The notes under the pieces are model-generated. The model searched no databases. It saw only the letters and a program-made list of their open reading frames with translations, and had not been told where the DNA came from. DNA of 64,000 bases from JAAYYY01 sp964579295. Lineage in GTDB: Bacteria; Chloroflexota; Anaerolineae; Promineifilales; Promineifilaceae. Location of the stretch: assembly GCA_964579295.1 (NCBI GenBank), contig CAZOGK010000001.1, positions 124,001-188,000 of the forward strand. Reading direction: 5' to 3'. Below, piece by piece: positions 8,410 to 17,464 of this stretch. Made by a program: the position numbers and the translations under genes. Every line of letters starts with the position of its first letter. Position 1 is the stretch's first letter.

Positions 8410-10995
8410 TCAATCAGGCGCTACGGACACCCAATCTAGCAGGAAGCCGAGATCGCGGCTATCGGCGCTCAGGCCAAGCGTTGCCGGGTTGAAGGTCGCT
8501 GTTTCGAATTCCAGCAGCGAGAGTCCGTCTTCCGGCCTGGCCTCCGCCTGAAAGGTAAAAGTCTGCCACAAGTCACGCTCGGGGACAAAATGACCAATGA
8601 GCTGCCCATCTAGCCTGACTGCTACCTCGGCGCCGGAGAGATCGGCCGGGCGGTAGGTGAGGGCGCGGATGGCGATGGTCACCGGCCCCTCGCCAGGCAT
8701 AGGAACGTCTACCGCGGCCACAGCCCCGGTCCAGCGCATCGTAATCGGCCCCGGCAGCGGCTCCTTGTAGTAAAAGCCAGTGCGGATATAGGCGGCATCG
8801 AGCGTGCCGATATCAATCGTGATAGGCGCCGGCCCACGCTCTGCGGCGCCGGCCGGCTGCACATCGTAAATCTCGAGGCCGTAGGCGACAGTTTGCAGCG
8901 TCGAGGGAAAGTCCGTAAAGGTGTTCATCAACATCTGAAAGCTCACCGGCGCCGGCCCGGCCGGCTGCAGCGCAAGGGCTTCGCGGACTACCGGGGCCAC
9001 GGGCTCAACTGCCAGCAGCTGCACGGGCTGCCCGCGCGCTGCGGCCACCGCCAGCAGCTCGTCGATGAAGGGCAGTACTGACGCATCATCCCGGCGGATC
9101 GTGGCGATGTCGTGGCCGAATGTGTAGCGCAGTGGCGCGCCAAACGTATCGGCCAAGATGGCCGTAGCCGGCTCGGCAAAGACGATGATGGCGTCGGGAT
9201 GGAGCTGCTCATTCAGCGCGGTGACCTGCTCCACGGCGCCGCGCATGTCGCGCAGGGGTAGGACGAACCTGGCCTGGTAAAGGAGCCCGGCCAGCAAGGC
9301 GACAGCCAGTAGCGCGCCGAGGGCGCGTGCTGCGGGCAATGAGGGCCGACGCAGGAGGGCCAGGAGGCCAACAGCCGCATAGAGCATCAGCATCGGGATG
9401 ACGATGGGCACGTAGCGCCGCATCGCGTAGATGTGGTAGGGGGTATTGAAGATATTGTAGACGTACTGGACGGTGGTCAGGACGCCGACAGCCAGAAAGA
9501 AGGCCAGCCGCGGCAAAGGTTCGGACCAGAGTATCCAGGCCAGCCCCAGCGTTGCCAGCAAAAGGCCCAGCGGCGTCAGGTACCAGCCCAGGCGCACCCA
9601 GTTCTCGCCATTGAGCAGCAGCGCCTCTGTACCGGCCGGCCAGGTGCTGTAGCTTTGCGCCGGCTCCCATACGGGCCGCAGAAAATAGGCATAGGCGCTG
9701 AGCAGGATGACGCAGAGGGCAGCAAGCCGGCGCAGTCGCGGTGAAGGGGCCAGCCCATGCAACCTGGCGCCGGCTGAGGATAGCCAGCGACGCCGCCGGC
9801 CCACGAGGAGAAAGAGCAGCGCCGTCGTTGCCATCAGTCCGCCGGCGACGAGGAGCGGCCGCGAGCCGGCCAAAACGCGCAGGACGCTGCTGTAGGTGTT
9901 CCAGGTATAGGGCCAGTTGAGCAGCAGCGCCGACAGCGTTGCATGAAGGGTGAAAAGCGCTATCGCAATGGCAAACGCCGTCCAGCCGCGCGACCAGCGA
10001 CGGCGCTGCCAGACAAAGAGCAGGAGAAGAAAGATCAGCAGCGCCAGCACGGGAAGATCGATACGGGTGAGAAAGGCCGCGCCAAAGGTAGCGCCGCCAA
10101 AGAGCCCCCAGAGGGGCGCAGCGTGGCGCTCATCCCAGAGCCGTTGGCAGGCCAGCAGCCCACTGAAGACCAGGAGCAGCGTAAGCGGCTCCGTCGTCGG
10201 ATAGCGGGCGAAATAGATGTGGGTAGCAGTCGTCGCCAGCAATATGGCCGCCAGCAAGCCTGTCGCACGATCGAATAGCGCCCGGCCCAGGAAGTAGACG
10301 GCTGCCAGGCCGAGCACTGCCCACAACGGCGTGACGAGCAGACCGCCCGTGAGTGCAGCCAGGCTGATGCCCACGGCGATTAAGACAGGATGGAACGGGA
10401 AGAACTGAGGGATGACCCGCGCCGGGTTCTCGTCGTCAATATACCAGCCGACGAGCTGCAGATAGTCCGGCTCCCAGTAGGCCGGCTGCTGGCGCAGCGT
10501 GACGCCAGCGTGTTGACGGAGGAAGGCAGTCCACTCGTCGCTGACGATGAAATCGCCCGTCTGCGCCAAGGTCGCGCCCATATTCATGTAGACGCCGGCG
10601 TCGGCGCCGCCCAGGACGTATTCATGCGGGCGAAAGGTGACGATACTGCTGCCCAATAGGAGCAGGCCGAGGCCCATCTCATACGGTCCGGGGCGAGCGA
10701 AAGCGGGCCGGTCAGCAGGCCGCTGCAGCCAGAGGAGCAGCGCGGCGCCGGCGAGCAGGATAGCGGCCAGCGCCGCCAGCGAAAAGGCGCCCAGGGAGGC
10801 CAGAATTGTGCCGGCCCACCCGCCAAACGCGACCACACTGACGAGCGAGACAAAGAGAGCTTCTGCCCAGTCAATCGTCGGCTGGCCGCCGCGGCTGGTA
10901 CGCCTGGACCAGGTAAGCAGGGCGGCGTACAGGGCCAGCGCCAGGCTGGCGAGAAATATGCTGATCTGTAGCGGGCTGGACGGAAGGTGGCTCAT
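8410..10995 (-). CDS. Polytopic GT-C-like membrane glycosyltransferase
   Basis: An 861-residue protein. Roughly the first 560 residues are a succession of at least ten hydrophobic segments with a large extracytoplasmic first loop containing LGGADAGVYMNMG near residue 128; an acidic motif in that loop is the catalytic hallmark of GT-C enzymes (PMT/ArnT/DUF2298-like families) that use polyprenyl-phosphate sugars. The last 300 residues are soluble and end in a jelly-roll-like beta domain (VRLDGQLIGHFVPERDLW near residue 795). It probably transfers a sugar on the outer face of the membrane. It begins 17 nt after the ABC ATPase stop codon, so the two are likely co-transcribed. Family placement rests on topology and the loop motif, not on full-length similarity. 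Confidence 0.65.
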   Translation of the reverse strand: MSHLPSSPLQISIFLASLALALYAALLTWSRRTSRGGQPTIDWAEALFVSLVSVVAFGGWAGTILASLGAFSLAALAAILLAGAALLLWLQRPADRPAFARPGPYEMGLGLLLLGSSIVTFRPHEYVLGGADAGVYMNMGATLAQTGDFIVSDEWTAFLRQHAGVTLRQQPAYWEPDYLQLVGWYIDDENPARVIPQFFPFHPVLIAVGISLAALTGGLLVTPLWAVLGLAAVYFLGRALFDRATGLLAAILLATTATHIYFARYPTTEPLTLLLVFSGLLACQRLWDERHAAPLWGLFGGATFGAAFLTRIDLPVLALLIFLLLLFVWQRRRWSRGWTAFAIAIALFTLHATLSALLLNWPYTWNTYSSVLRVLAGSRPLLVAGGLMATTALLFLLVGRRRRWLSSAGARLHGLAPSPRLRRLAALCVILLSAYAYFLRPVWEPAQSYSTWPAGTEALLLNGENWVRLGWYLTPLGLLLATLGLAWILWSEPLPRLAFFLAVGVLTTVQYVYNIFNTPYHIYAMRRYVPIVIPMLMLYAAVGLLALLRRPSLPAARALGALLAVALLAGLLYQARFVLPLRDMRGAVEQVTALNEQLHPDAIIVFAEPATAILADTFGAPLRYTFGHDIATIRRDDASVLPFIDELLAVAAARGQPVQLLAVEPVAPVVREALALQPAGPAPVSFQMLMNTFTDFPSTLQTVAYGLEIYDVQPAGAAERGPAPITIDIGTLDAAYIRTGFYYKEPLPGPITMRWTGAVAAVDVPMPGEGPVTIAIRALTYRPADLSGAEVAVRLDGQLIGHFVPERDLWQTFTFQAEARPEDGLSLLEFETATFNPATLGLSADSRDLGFLLDWVSVAPD

Positions 10996-11012
10996 CGAGC
11001 TGGCAAAGGTCG

Positions 11013-12302
11013 TCAGGAAGTGCGCGCCGGAGAGTGGCCTGGTACCGGCTCGATAGTCTCTGGCTGCCAGCGCCAGCTTCCCGGCAACGCGACCAGCCCG
11101 TGGATTTCAGCCGTACCGCCCGGCACGATCTGGAAAGCATAGGCGCGCTTGTGATAGTCGTAGGCGTGCGAGCGGTAGCTATCGTGAATAGCTACCGTCA
11201 CCTCGTAGCGGGCCGGCAACAGTAATAGCTGCTCGACGGTATAGCTGACGGTTCCCGTGCCGCTGACCGTGCCCATCTTCAACCCGGCAAGCCGGTTATT
11301 AGGGCCGTTGACGTGGATGCCATCCTGCCGGTAGATAGCCAGGCCGAACTCCGGTTCCTTGACGGGCCGGTGTGCATGATAGCTCATTTCAATGGTGAGA
11401 CTATCGCCCGTCTGGAAGCGCTCTTGCTCTTCACCGCGGGCATTGAGGAGTCGGACTCCGCTGATCTCAATGTCGCCGGCGCCCCAGCGCTCAAAACCGT
11501 CGGCCGGTCTCACGCCGTATGCGCCCGGTTCCGCGTCGTACATAAACTCGAGATATTGCTGCAGCACCTCTGCGGGCGGCCCATCGGCCCGCAGCTGGCC
11601 CTGTTCCATCCAGGCGACGCGCGTGCACAGCCGGCGCACCATATCGACGTTATGGCTGACCAGGATAATCGTTACCCCTGAATGCTTGAGGTGGTAGATG
11701 CGCTGGATACATTTCTCCTGAAACGTCTGGTCGCCGACCGCCAGAATCTCGTCGACGATGAGCACGTCGGGATCGACGTGGCTGGCGACGCTGAAGCCCA
11801 GGCGCATGTACATGCCGGACGAGTAATATTTCACCGGCACGTCGATGAACTCGCCCAGCTCGGAAAAGGCGACCACGGAGTCGAAATGGGCGTCGATCTC
11901 CTCGCGGCTCAGGCCAAGCAGGGCGGCGTTGAGATAGATGTTCTCGCGGCCGGTCAGGTCGGGGTGAAAGCCAACGCCCAGCTCCAGCAGGGCGCTCACC
12001 CGGCCGTATACTTCGATGCGGCCCTGGTCGGGCCGCAGGATGCGCGAGATGAGCTTGAGCAGCGTGCTCTTGCCGCTGCCGTTGCGCCCCAGGATGCCCA
12101 GCGTTTCGCCCGGCATCACCTCCAGTGTGAGGCCGGCGATAGCGCTTAGATTGCGGTGGCTCCTGCGCCCAAAGCGGCTCGGCCGCACGAGCTGAATGAG
12201 CTGCTCCAGCAGCGTGGTCGGCTGGTTCTCCTGCAGCCGGAATGCCTTTTGTACGTTCTGGAGGCTGATGACAGGCTGCTGCGCCTGCTGCGGAAGTGCC
12301 AT
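11013..12302 (-). CDS. Wzt-like ABC exporter ATPase with C-terminal glycan-binding domain
   Basis: A 429-residue ATPase of a polysaccharide ABC exporter. The nucleotide-binding domain (10-245) has Walker A GRNGSGKST (72-80), the polysaccharide-exporter signature variant YSSGM (160-164) in place of LSGGQ, Walker B LIVDE (181-185) and the switch His in LVSHN. Residues about 255-420 form a beta-rich domain (ISGVRLLNARGEEQERFQTG onward) like the Wzt C-terminal domain that recognises the cap of the exported glycan. With the ABC-2 permease at 1-596 it should form the complete exporter; the methyltransferase nearby could supply such a cap. It precedes the GT-C gene by 17 nt. Confidence 0.9.
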   Translation of the reverse strand: MALPQQAQQPVISLQNVQKAFRLQENQPTTLLEQLIQLVRPSRFGRRSHRNLSAIAGLTLEVMPGETLGILGRNGSGKSTLLKLISRILRPDQGRIEVYGRVSALLELGVGFHPDLTGRENIYLNAALLGLSREEIDAHFDSVVAFSELGEFIDVPVKYYSSGMYMRLGFSVASHVDPDVLIVDEILAVGDQTFQEKCIQRIYHLKHSGVTIILVSHNVDMVRRLCTRVAWMEQGQLRADGPPAEVLQQYLEFMYDAEPGAYGVRPADGFERWGAGDIEISGVRLLNARGEEQERFQTGDSLTIEMSYHAHRPVKEPEFGLAIYRQDGIHVNGPNNRLAGLKMGTVSGTGTVSYTVEQLLLLPARYEVTVAIHDSYRSHAYDYHKRAYAFQIVPGGTAEIHGLVALPGSWRWQPETIEPVPGHSPARTS

Positions 12303-12354
12303 TATTCAGGGATAGGCGCCGTTGGCGGGCCGGAGTCGGGTCGTCACGCGCTGC

Positions 12355-13671
12355 CTACGGATGCCAGGTAATCGGCGGCGGCACGGCCGGGATGGCGTAA
12401 GGGCCGCTGCGCAGATCGTCAAAGTAGCCGCGCTCGGCCAGGCCGCCGTAAGAGAATATCGCATGGCCCTGCGTGCCCAGGGAACGCGATGCCTCAATAC
12501 GTCCGGCAATCTCGGCAAAGGAATCATAATGGTTGGTGCCCAGGCCGGGAAAGACATAGCGGCCGGCGCGGGCATCGTGCCAATCTTTTGCTTCCTCGCG
12601 CCAGTTCTCCACGGTAGCATCGAAATCTGACACACCGCTGTAGATCATGGGGATTAATGCATCGATGTAGCCGCCCTGCGCCCAGGCCTTGCCGTCCTGG
12701 TAGTAGTTGGCGCGCCCACTCTCATAGATGGGAAAGACAGCGGCGGAAAGCATCAATCCCCGGTTGGCGGCCCAACCTGGTTGGTCGAATAGCGAGTTGT
12801 AGAACTTGGCGACGGTGCCGTTCACTTGCGCCCGCTGCCAATCGCTATAGCTCGCGTAGCCTTGCGGCGGGCTGGTAAAGCATGGCACGCCACTGCGCTG
12901 GAAGCTGACAGGATCGCAGGAGGTAATTCCTCCCGCGTAACGAATGCGGTCAAGATGAATGCCATCCAGGTCATAGCGCTGCACGAGATCTTGCGTCACC
13001 GCCATGACGTGGTCGTCAAGGAACGTGGAGGCCGGTGTCGCCCACTGGTATTCCCCGCCGACAACGTTTCCGTTCGTATACCACTGGAGGCCGTTGTTCT
13101 TGCCGCTGGTTGTGCCATGATGGTTCGCCAGCAGATGATACAGGTGCTGCGGCTGCGTTGACGGCGGCGCGCCGGTAGCGAACCATACCGTGTAGACGTT
13201 GATATAGGCGTGCACCTGCATCCCCCGTTCATGAGCGCGCGTAATCATGTGCTGCAGAGGGTCCCAGTAGGGAACCGGCGGCTGTCCCAGCGTGCCGGTC
13301 AGGCGCGAGGCCCACGGCTCAAGCGAGGATGGATAGTAGGCATCGGCCATGGCGCGGACCTGAAACAGCAGGGCATTGAATCCGGCGTCCGCTGCCGTGT
13401 TGACCATCGTATCAATCGATTCCGGTCTGCCCGGTAGGTTGCCGCCCATCCAGTTAAAGCGTGTGATCCAAAGCCCGCGGAACTCGACCATGTGACCCGG
13501 CGGCGGCGTCGGCGGCGGCGGCGGCGGAATAGGGGTAGGCGTTGGCTCAAGGCTGCTGGCAACAAAGGGCAAATAGATGTCGCCCGGCGCCTGCGCCACG
13601 GCGATGGTGACGAGTAACAGCAGCAGTCCGCCGGCCAGCGCCGGCCCCAACCATCTGTGACCGAATTTCAT
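12355..13671 (-). CDS. Secreted GHL10/DUF187 glycosidase-like protein
   Basis: A 438-residue exported protein. An N-terminal signal peptide (LGPALAGGLLLLLVTIAVAQA) is followed by GDIYLPFVASS, a Pro/Thr linker (about 42-60), and a TIM-barrel-type domain beginning VEFRGLWITRFNWMGG. The stretches FNALLFQVRAMADAYYPSSL, ERGMQVHAYINVYTVW and DLDGIHLDRIRYAG are the core of glycosyl hydrolase-like 10 (UPF0748) proteins; DGIHLDRIRY carries the conserved acid. Family members act on, or are thought to act on, peptidoglycan or polysaccharide; the substrate here is unknown. It lies upstream of the ABC ATPase on the same strand with a 52-nt gap. The YLPFV sequence resembles the tails of two other secreted proteins here, although it sits near the N-terminus. 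Confidence 0.85.
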   Translation of the reverse strand: MKFGHRWLGPALAGGLLLLLVTIAVAQAPGDIYLPFVASSLEPTPTPIPPPPPPTPPPGHMVEFRGLWITRFNWMGGNLPGRPESIDTMVNTAADAGFNALLFQVRAMADAYYPSSLEPWASRLTGTLGQPPVPYWDPLQHMITRAHERGMQVHAYINVYTVWFATGAPPSTQPQHLYHLLANHHGTTSGKNNGLQWYTNGNVVGGEYQWATPASTFLDDHVMAVTQDLVQRYDLDGIHLDRIRYAGGITSCDPVSFQRSGVPCFTSPPQGYASYSDWQRAQVNGTVAKFYNSLFDQPGWAANRGLMLSAAVFPIYESGRANYYQDGKAWAQGGYIDALIPMIYSGVSDFDATVENWREEAKDWHDARAGRYVFPGLGTNHYDSFAEIAGRIEASRSLGTQGHAIFSYGGLAERGYFDDLRSGPYAIPAVPPPITWHP

Positions 13672-13827
13672 GGTACTTTCTGCCTCTTACACCCTCCCGT
13701 GGCCGGCCCTTATCTGGCCTGGCGGGATGGCGCCTCCTGATCGCGACCGGCACGATGATAGCCGAAAGTCGTCTGGCAGCTTACAATCGGCGCGACTCTC
13801 ATCTTTATTTTACCAGGGAGATTGCCG

Positions 13828-14973
13828 ATGGCCGACCATATCGAGACGCTGGCGGTGCACGCCGGCGTAGAGCCCGACCCCACCACCGGCGCGGTGATGA
13901 CGCCGATTTACCAGACCTCCACCTACGCGCAAGACGACGTGGGCGCGCACAAAGGTTATGAATATTCACGCACTGACAACCCCACCCGTACCGCCCTGCA
14001 GCGGGCGCTGGCGACGCTGGAAGGCGGGCGCCACGCGCTGGCCTTCGCCTCGGGCATGGCCGCCATCGACACGCTGCTGCGGTTGCTGCAGCCCGGAGAC
14101 CATATCATCTGCGGCGACGACGTCTATGGGGGCACCTTTCGTCTCTTCGACAAGGTGCTGGCGCCCTATGGCCTGCACTTCTCCTACGTCGAGACAGGCG
14201 ACCTGGACGCCGTGGCCGCCACCCTGCGACCGGAGACGCGCCTGATCTGGCTGGAGACGCCGACCAACCCCATGCTGCGGCTGACCGACATTCCCGCCGT
14301 GGCCGTGCTGGCGCGCGAAGCCGGCGCCTGGCTGGCGGTGGACAACACCTTTGCCTCGCCGGCGCTGCAGCAGCCCTTGCGGCTGGGCGCGACCTTCGTC
14401 GTCCACAGCACTACCAAATATATCGGCGGCCATTCCGACGTAGTCGGCGGCGCTATCGTGCTCGACGACGAAGAGGCCTATGCCCGGCTCAAGTTCCTGC
14501 AGAACGCCGTGGGCGCGGTGCCGGGTCCCGTCGACGCCTTCCTGACCCTGCGCGGGATCAAGACGCTGGCGCTGCGCATGGAGCGCCACAGCGCCAACGC
14601 CACGCGCATCGCCCAGTTCCTGGAGGACCACCCGGCGGTGGCCCAGGTCATCTACCCTGGCCTGGAAAGCCACCCGCAATATGCGCTGGCGCAGCAGCAG
14701 ATGGCGGCGCCGGGCGGCATGCTTTCCTTTCTGCTGCATGGCGGCGAGGCGGCGGCGCGCACGCTGGCCCGCCACACGCGCCTCTTTACCCTGGCGGAAT
14801 CCCTGGGCGGCGTCGAATCGCTCATCGAGCTGCCGGCGCCGATGACCCACGCCTCGGTGAGCGATTCGCCGCTGGCGGTCGATCCCGGTCTGGTGCGTCT
14901 CTCAGTCGGCATTGAGCACGTCGACGACCTGATCGCCGATCTGCAGCAGGCGCTGGCCCGCCCGGGCGTTTAG
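13828..14973 (+). CDS. PLP-dependent cystathionine gamma-synthase/lyase family enzyme
   Basis: A 381-residue trans-sulfuration enzyme of the Cys/Met metabolism PLP family. The ATG at 13828 is chosen because AGGGAG lies 7 nt before it; a TTG two codons upstream is less likely. The PLP-binding lysine is K197 in STTKYIGGHSD; YEYSRTDNPTR, the phosphate-binding ASGMAAI and the LVWLETPTNP-type stretch (here LIWLETPTNP) are all family-typical. Sequence alone does not separate cystathionine gamma-synthase, gamma-lyase and O-acetylhomoserine sulfhydrylase; the roughly 380-residue length favours the first two. The gene is divergent from the GHL10 gene. A GC-rich hairpin follows the stop codon before the next gene. 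Confidence 0.85.
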   Translation: MADHIETLAVHAGVEPDPTTGAVMTPIYQTSTYAQDDVGAHKGYEYSRTDNPTRTALQRALATLEGGRHALAFASGMAAIDTLLRLLQPGDHIICGDDVYGGTFRLFDKVLAPYGLHFSYVETGDLDAVAATLRPETRLIWLETPTNPMLRLTDIPAVAVLAREAGAWLAVDNTFASPALQQPLRLGATFVVHSTTKYIGGHSDVVGGAIVLDDEEAYARLKFLQNAVGAVPGPVDAFLTLRGIKTLALRMERHSANATRIAQFLEDHPAVAQVIYPGLESHPQYALAQQQMAAPGGMLSFLLHGGEAAARTLARHTRLFTLAESLGGVESLIELPAPMTHASVSDSPLAVDPGLVRLSVGIEHVDDLIADLQQALARPGV

Positions 14974-15002
14974 CCCGCCGCCCTGACATTCTGAGGGCGG
15001 GC
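14973..15002 (+). other. Intergenic GC-rich hairpin
   Basis: An imperfect stem (GCCCGCCGCCCT against AGGGCGGGC, one bulged G) overlaps the stop codon of the PLP enzyme gene and lies just before the ribosome site of the YihY gene. There is no T-run, so it may protect or separate the messages rather than terminate transcription. Confidence 0.4.
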
Positions 15003-15021
15003 TGATCCTGGAGGTAGAACG

Positions 15022-16071
15022 ATGAAGCTGACAGACATCGTCCAGCTGCTCAAAGAGAGCGTCGCCGCCTGGCGTGATGACAATGCCTCCCGGCTGGCTG
15101 CGGCGCTCTCCTACTATACGGTCTTCTCGCTGGCGCCCCTGTTGGTCATCGTCATTGCCGTCGCCGGACAGGTGCTGGGTGAAGAGGCAGTGCGCGGTGA
15201 GATTGTGACCCAGATCGGCAGCGCCGTCGGCCGCGATACAGCCGCCTTCGTCGAGACGCTGATCGCCAATGCCAGCGAGCCGCGCAGCGGCGTCATCGCC
15301 ACCGCCGTCGGTGTGATCACCCTACTGCTCGGCGCCACCGGCGTCTTCGGCCAGCTACAGGGCTCGCTGGACACGATCTGGCGCACTGAACCGGCCCCAG
15401 GGCGCGGCCTGCGCGGCACGCTGCAGGATCGCTTTCTCGGCTTTACGCTGGTGCTGGCGATTGGCTTTCTCCTGCTGGTTGCCTTCGTCGCCAGCACGGC
15501 CATCAGCGCCGCCAGCAATCTGCTGGGTGACCGGCTGCCGCTATCGGCCGTCTGGCTCTCGCTGCTCGACTTTGTCCTCTCGTTCGCCTTGATCACCGTG
15601 CTCTTCGCCGTCATCTTTAAGGCGCTGCCGCGTGTGGCGCTGACCTGGCGTGACGTCTGGGCGGGCGCCATCTTTACGTCGCTGCTCTTCAACGTCGGCA
15701 AGCTGGTCATTGGCTGGTACCTGGGCGCCGCTGGCGCCGGCTCGGCCTTTGGCGCCGCTGGTTCGCTCATCGTGCTCTTGCTCTGGGTCTACTACTCGGC
15801 GCAGATCTTTTTGTTGGGCGCCGAGTTCACGAAGGTCTACGCCAACCGCTTTGGCTCGCAGGCCGGCCCGGCCGCGGACGATATTCGTGTCGCAGCGGCC
15901 CCAGAGCGCGAGCCGCCCCTGCGTGCGCTGGCCCGCGCCCGCACGCAGGGCGACGCGCCGCCGCTCGCCGGGCCAGAGGCGGCGCCGGTCCGGCCAGCGC
16001 CGCGCTACCATTGGGCCATCGCCGTCGCCGCCAGCTTTGTCATGGGTCTGCTTGTGGCCGGCCGTCGCTAG
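15022..16071 (+). CDS. YihY/BrkB family membrane protein
   Basis: A 349-residue integral membrane protein of the YihY/virulence-factor BrkB family, once annotated as RNase BN; no enzymatic role is established. The N-terminal WRDDNASRLAAALSYYTVFSLAPLLVIV is the family signature, followed by about five more hydrophobic segments up to residue 275, including the Gly-rich GAAGAGSAFGAAGSLIVLLLWVYYSAQIFLLGAEF. The C-terminal 60 residues are Ala/Pro/Arg-rich and end in a further hydrophobic helix. GGAGG sits 7 nt before the ATG. The last 32 nt overlap the 3' end of the convergent MFS gene. Confidence 0.85.
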   Translation: MKLTDIVQLLKESVAAWRDDNASRLAAALSYYTVFSLAPLLVIVIAVAGQVLGEEAVRGEIVTQIGSAVGRDTAAFVETLIANASEPRSGVIATAVGVITLLLGATGVFGQLQGSLDTIWRTEPAPGRGLRGTLQDRFLGFTLVLAIGFLLLVAFVASTAISAASNLLGDRLPLSAVWLSLLDFVLSFALITVLFAVIFKALPRVALTWRDVWAGAIFTSLLFNVGKLVIGWYLGAAGAGSAFGAAGSLIVLLLWVYYSAQIFLLGAEFTKVYANRFGSQAGPAADDIRVAAAPEREPPLRALARARTQGDAPPLAGPEAAPVRPAPRYHWAIAVAASFVMGLLVAGRR

Positions 16072-17278
16072 GGCTCTGCGGCATCCGCCAGACGAGCAGC
16101 CCCAGCAGCAGCAGGGCAGAGAGCTGCACCGTCAGCATGGCGGCCGTCAGCGTCATTGCTTCGGCCAGCAGGCCAAAGAGCAGGGGGAGCGGCAGCAGGG
16201 CGAAGGCGGCGTTAATGGCCGTCACCGTACCGGCGCGCCCCGGGACTGAGGCCAGCTGCTGCGCCCGGCCAATGGGCCAGAAGACGGCGAAGAGGAAGTT
16301 AAGCGGCAGCGCCAGCATAAAGCGGGTCCAGACCCCGGGGAGCAGCAGCCAGAGGGGAATGAGCAGGAAGAGGCCGGCGCTGGCCAGCAGCAGGATGGTT
16401 CGCGGCGGCCGGCGGGCCAGCCAGTGGTCCAGCGCCAGCAGGCTGACCATGTTCACGGCCATGGCCAGCGCCCGGTAGAGGCCGACCAGCGCCTGGCTCA
16501 TGCCCACCTGCTCGTGCAGCCAGATCGTCTCGAAGGCCAGCGGCGCCTCCAGAAGGTCCAGGGCCAGCAGAAAGAGCAGCCAGCGCCACATGGCCCGGTC
16601 ACGCAGGACCGCCTGCAGGTTGGCGCGCATGGCGCGCCAGGCGCCCTCTTCACTGTGCGTGCGGCTGGGCGCGGGGAAGTTGGCCCACACCAGCGCCAGC
16701 GCGTAGATGAGGCCGAAGGTGCCGCCCACTAACAGCGGCCAGCGCCAGGAGAGGCCGCCCCAGATAGAAAGCGCGACCAGCAACGGGGCCAGCAGCGCGC
16801 CAATCGTGTCCAGCACGGTCGCGCGAGTGACGATGCGGTCCGGCGCCTGCGGGTGCGCTTCGACCAGGACGACGTCGGCCGTGTGCGCAAGAGGGCCGGA
16901 GCCGAGGCCGTAGCAGGCAAAGGCCAGCATCAAGATGAGAAAAGTCGGCGCCAGCCCCATCAGCAGAATGGAGAGGCCAGTGAAGAAGGCGCCCCAGACC
17001 ATAAGCCAGCGTCGCGACCAGAGGTCGATGAGCAGGCCCGCCGCTGGCTCGACGACGACCGCCGTGTAGTTCAGGGCCAGCGGCAGCAGGCTGACCTGTG
17101 CATAGCTCAGCCCAAGTCTGGCGCGGAAAGTGGGCATGAGCACGTCGAACAGGCCGCTCAGCACCTCGTCGACGAAGCGGCCGCCCAGCGCCAGCAGCAC
17201 GGAGCGCCGGCTGACGCCCGCTGTGCGTGGTATAGGTCGGAACAGGGTGTGGAAGTGGCGTCGCCACAGAATAGCCAT
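16040..17278 (-). CDS. MFS transporter
   Basis: A 412-residue transporter of the major facilitator superfamily with about twelve hydrophobic segments. The ATG at 17276-17278 (MAILWRRHFH) is preferred over the longer frame because AAGGAG lies 7 nt upstream. After the first segment, LIDLWSRRWLMVWGAFF near residue 75 matches the MFS loop 2-3 motif (G/D-x3-D-x-R-x-R-R) in relaxed form. The central loop (FPAPSRTHSEEGAWRAMRAN) separates the two six-helix halves. The substrate cannot be inferred; it stands alone between the RamB-like regulator and the convergent YihY gene, so a drug or metabolite efflux role is only a guess. Confidence 0.8.
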   Translation of the reverse strand: MAILWRRHFHTLFRPIPRTAGVSRRSVLLALGGRFVDEVLSGLFDVLMPTFRARLGLSYAQVSLLPLALNYTAVVVEPAAGLLIDLWSRRWLMVWGAFFTGLSILLMGLAPTFLILMLAFACYGLGSGPLAHTADVVLVEAHPQAPDRIVTRATVLDTIGALLAPLLVALSIWGGLSWRWPLLVGGTFGLIYALALVWANFPAPSRTHSEEGAWRAMRANLQAVLRDRAMWRWLLFLLALDLLEAPLAFETIWLHEQVGMSQALVGLYRALAMAVNMVSLLALDHWLARRPPRTILLLASAGLFLLIPLWLLLPGVWTRFMLALPLNFLFAVFWPIGRAQQLASVPGRAGTVTAINAAFALLPLPLLFGLLAEAMTLTAAMLTVQLSALLLLGLLVWRMPQSPSDGRPQADP

Positions 17279-17464
17279 TTTTTTCTCCTTGAAGTTGCGT
17301 GGGATTGCTAGCGACCGCAGCCGTAGACAGCGGCGCAAATGGCAGCAGGGCGGGCGGCAGCCCGCCTACTTGGAGAAAAAGTGGCCGGAGGGGATCGGGC
17401 CTAACGGGGTACGCTTTGCGGCAGCATCCTATATCATCCTCGCAATTGTGCGGCTGCGAGCATT

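Noticed and set aside
13966..14850. Minus-strand open frame opposite the PLP enzyme
   Set aside because: Composition is that of a shadow frame, Gln/Arg/Gly-rich without hydrophobic periodicity.
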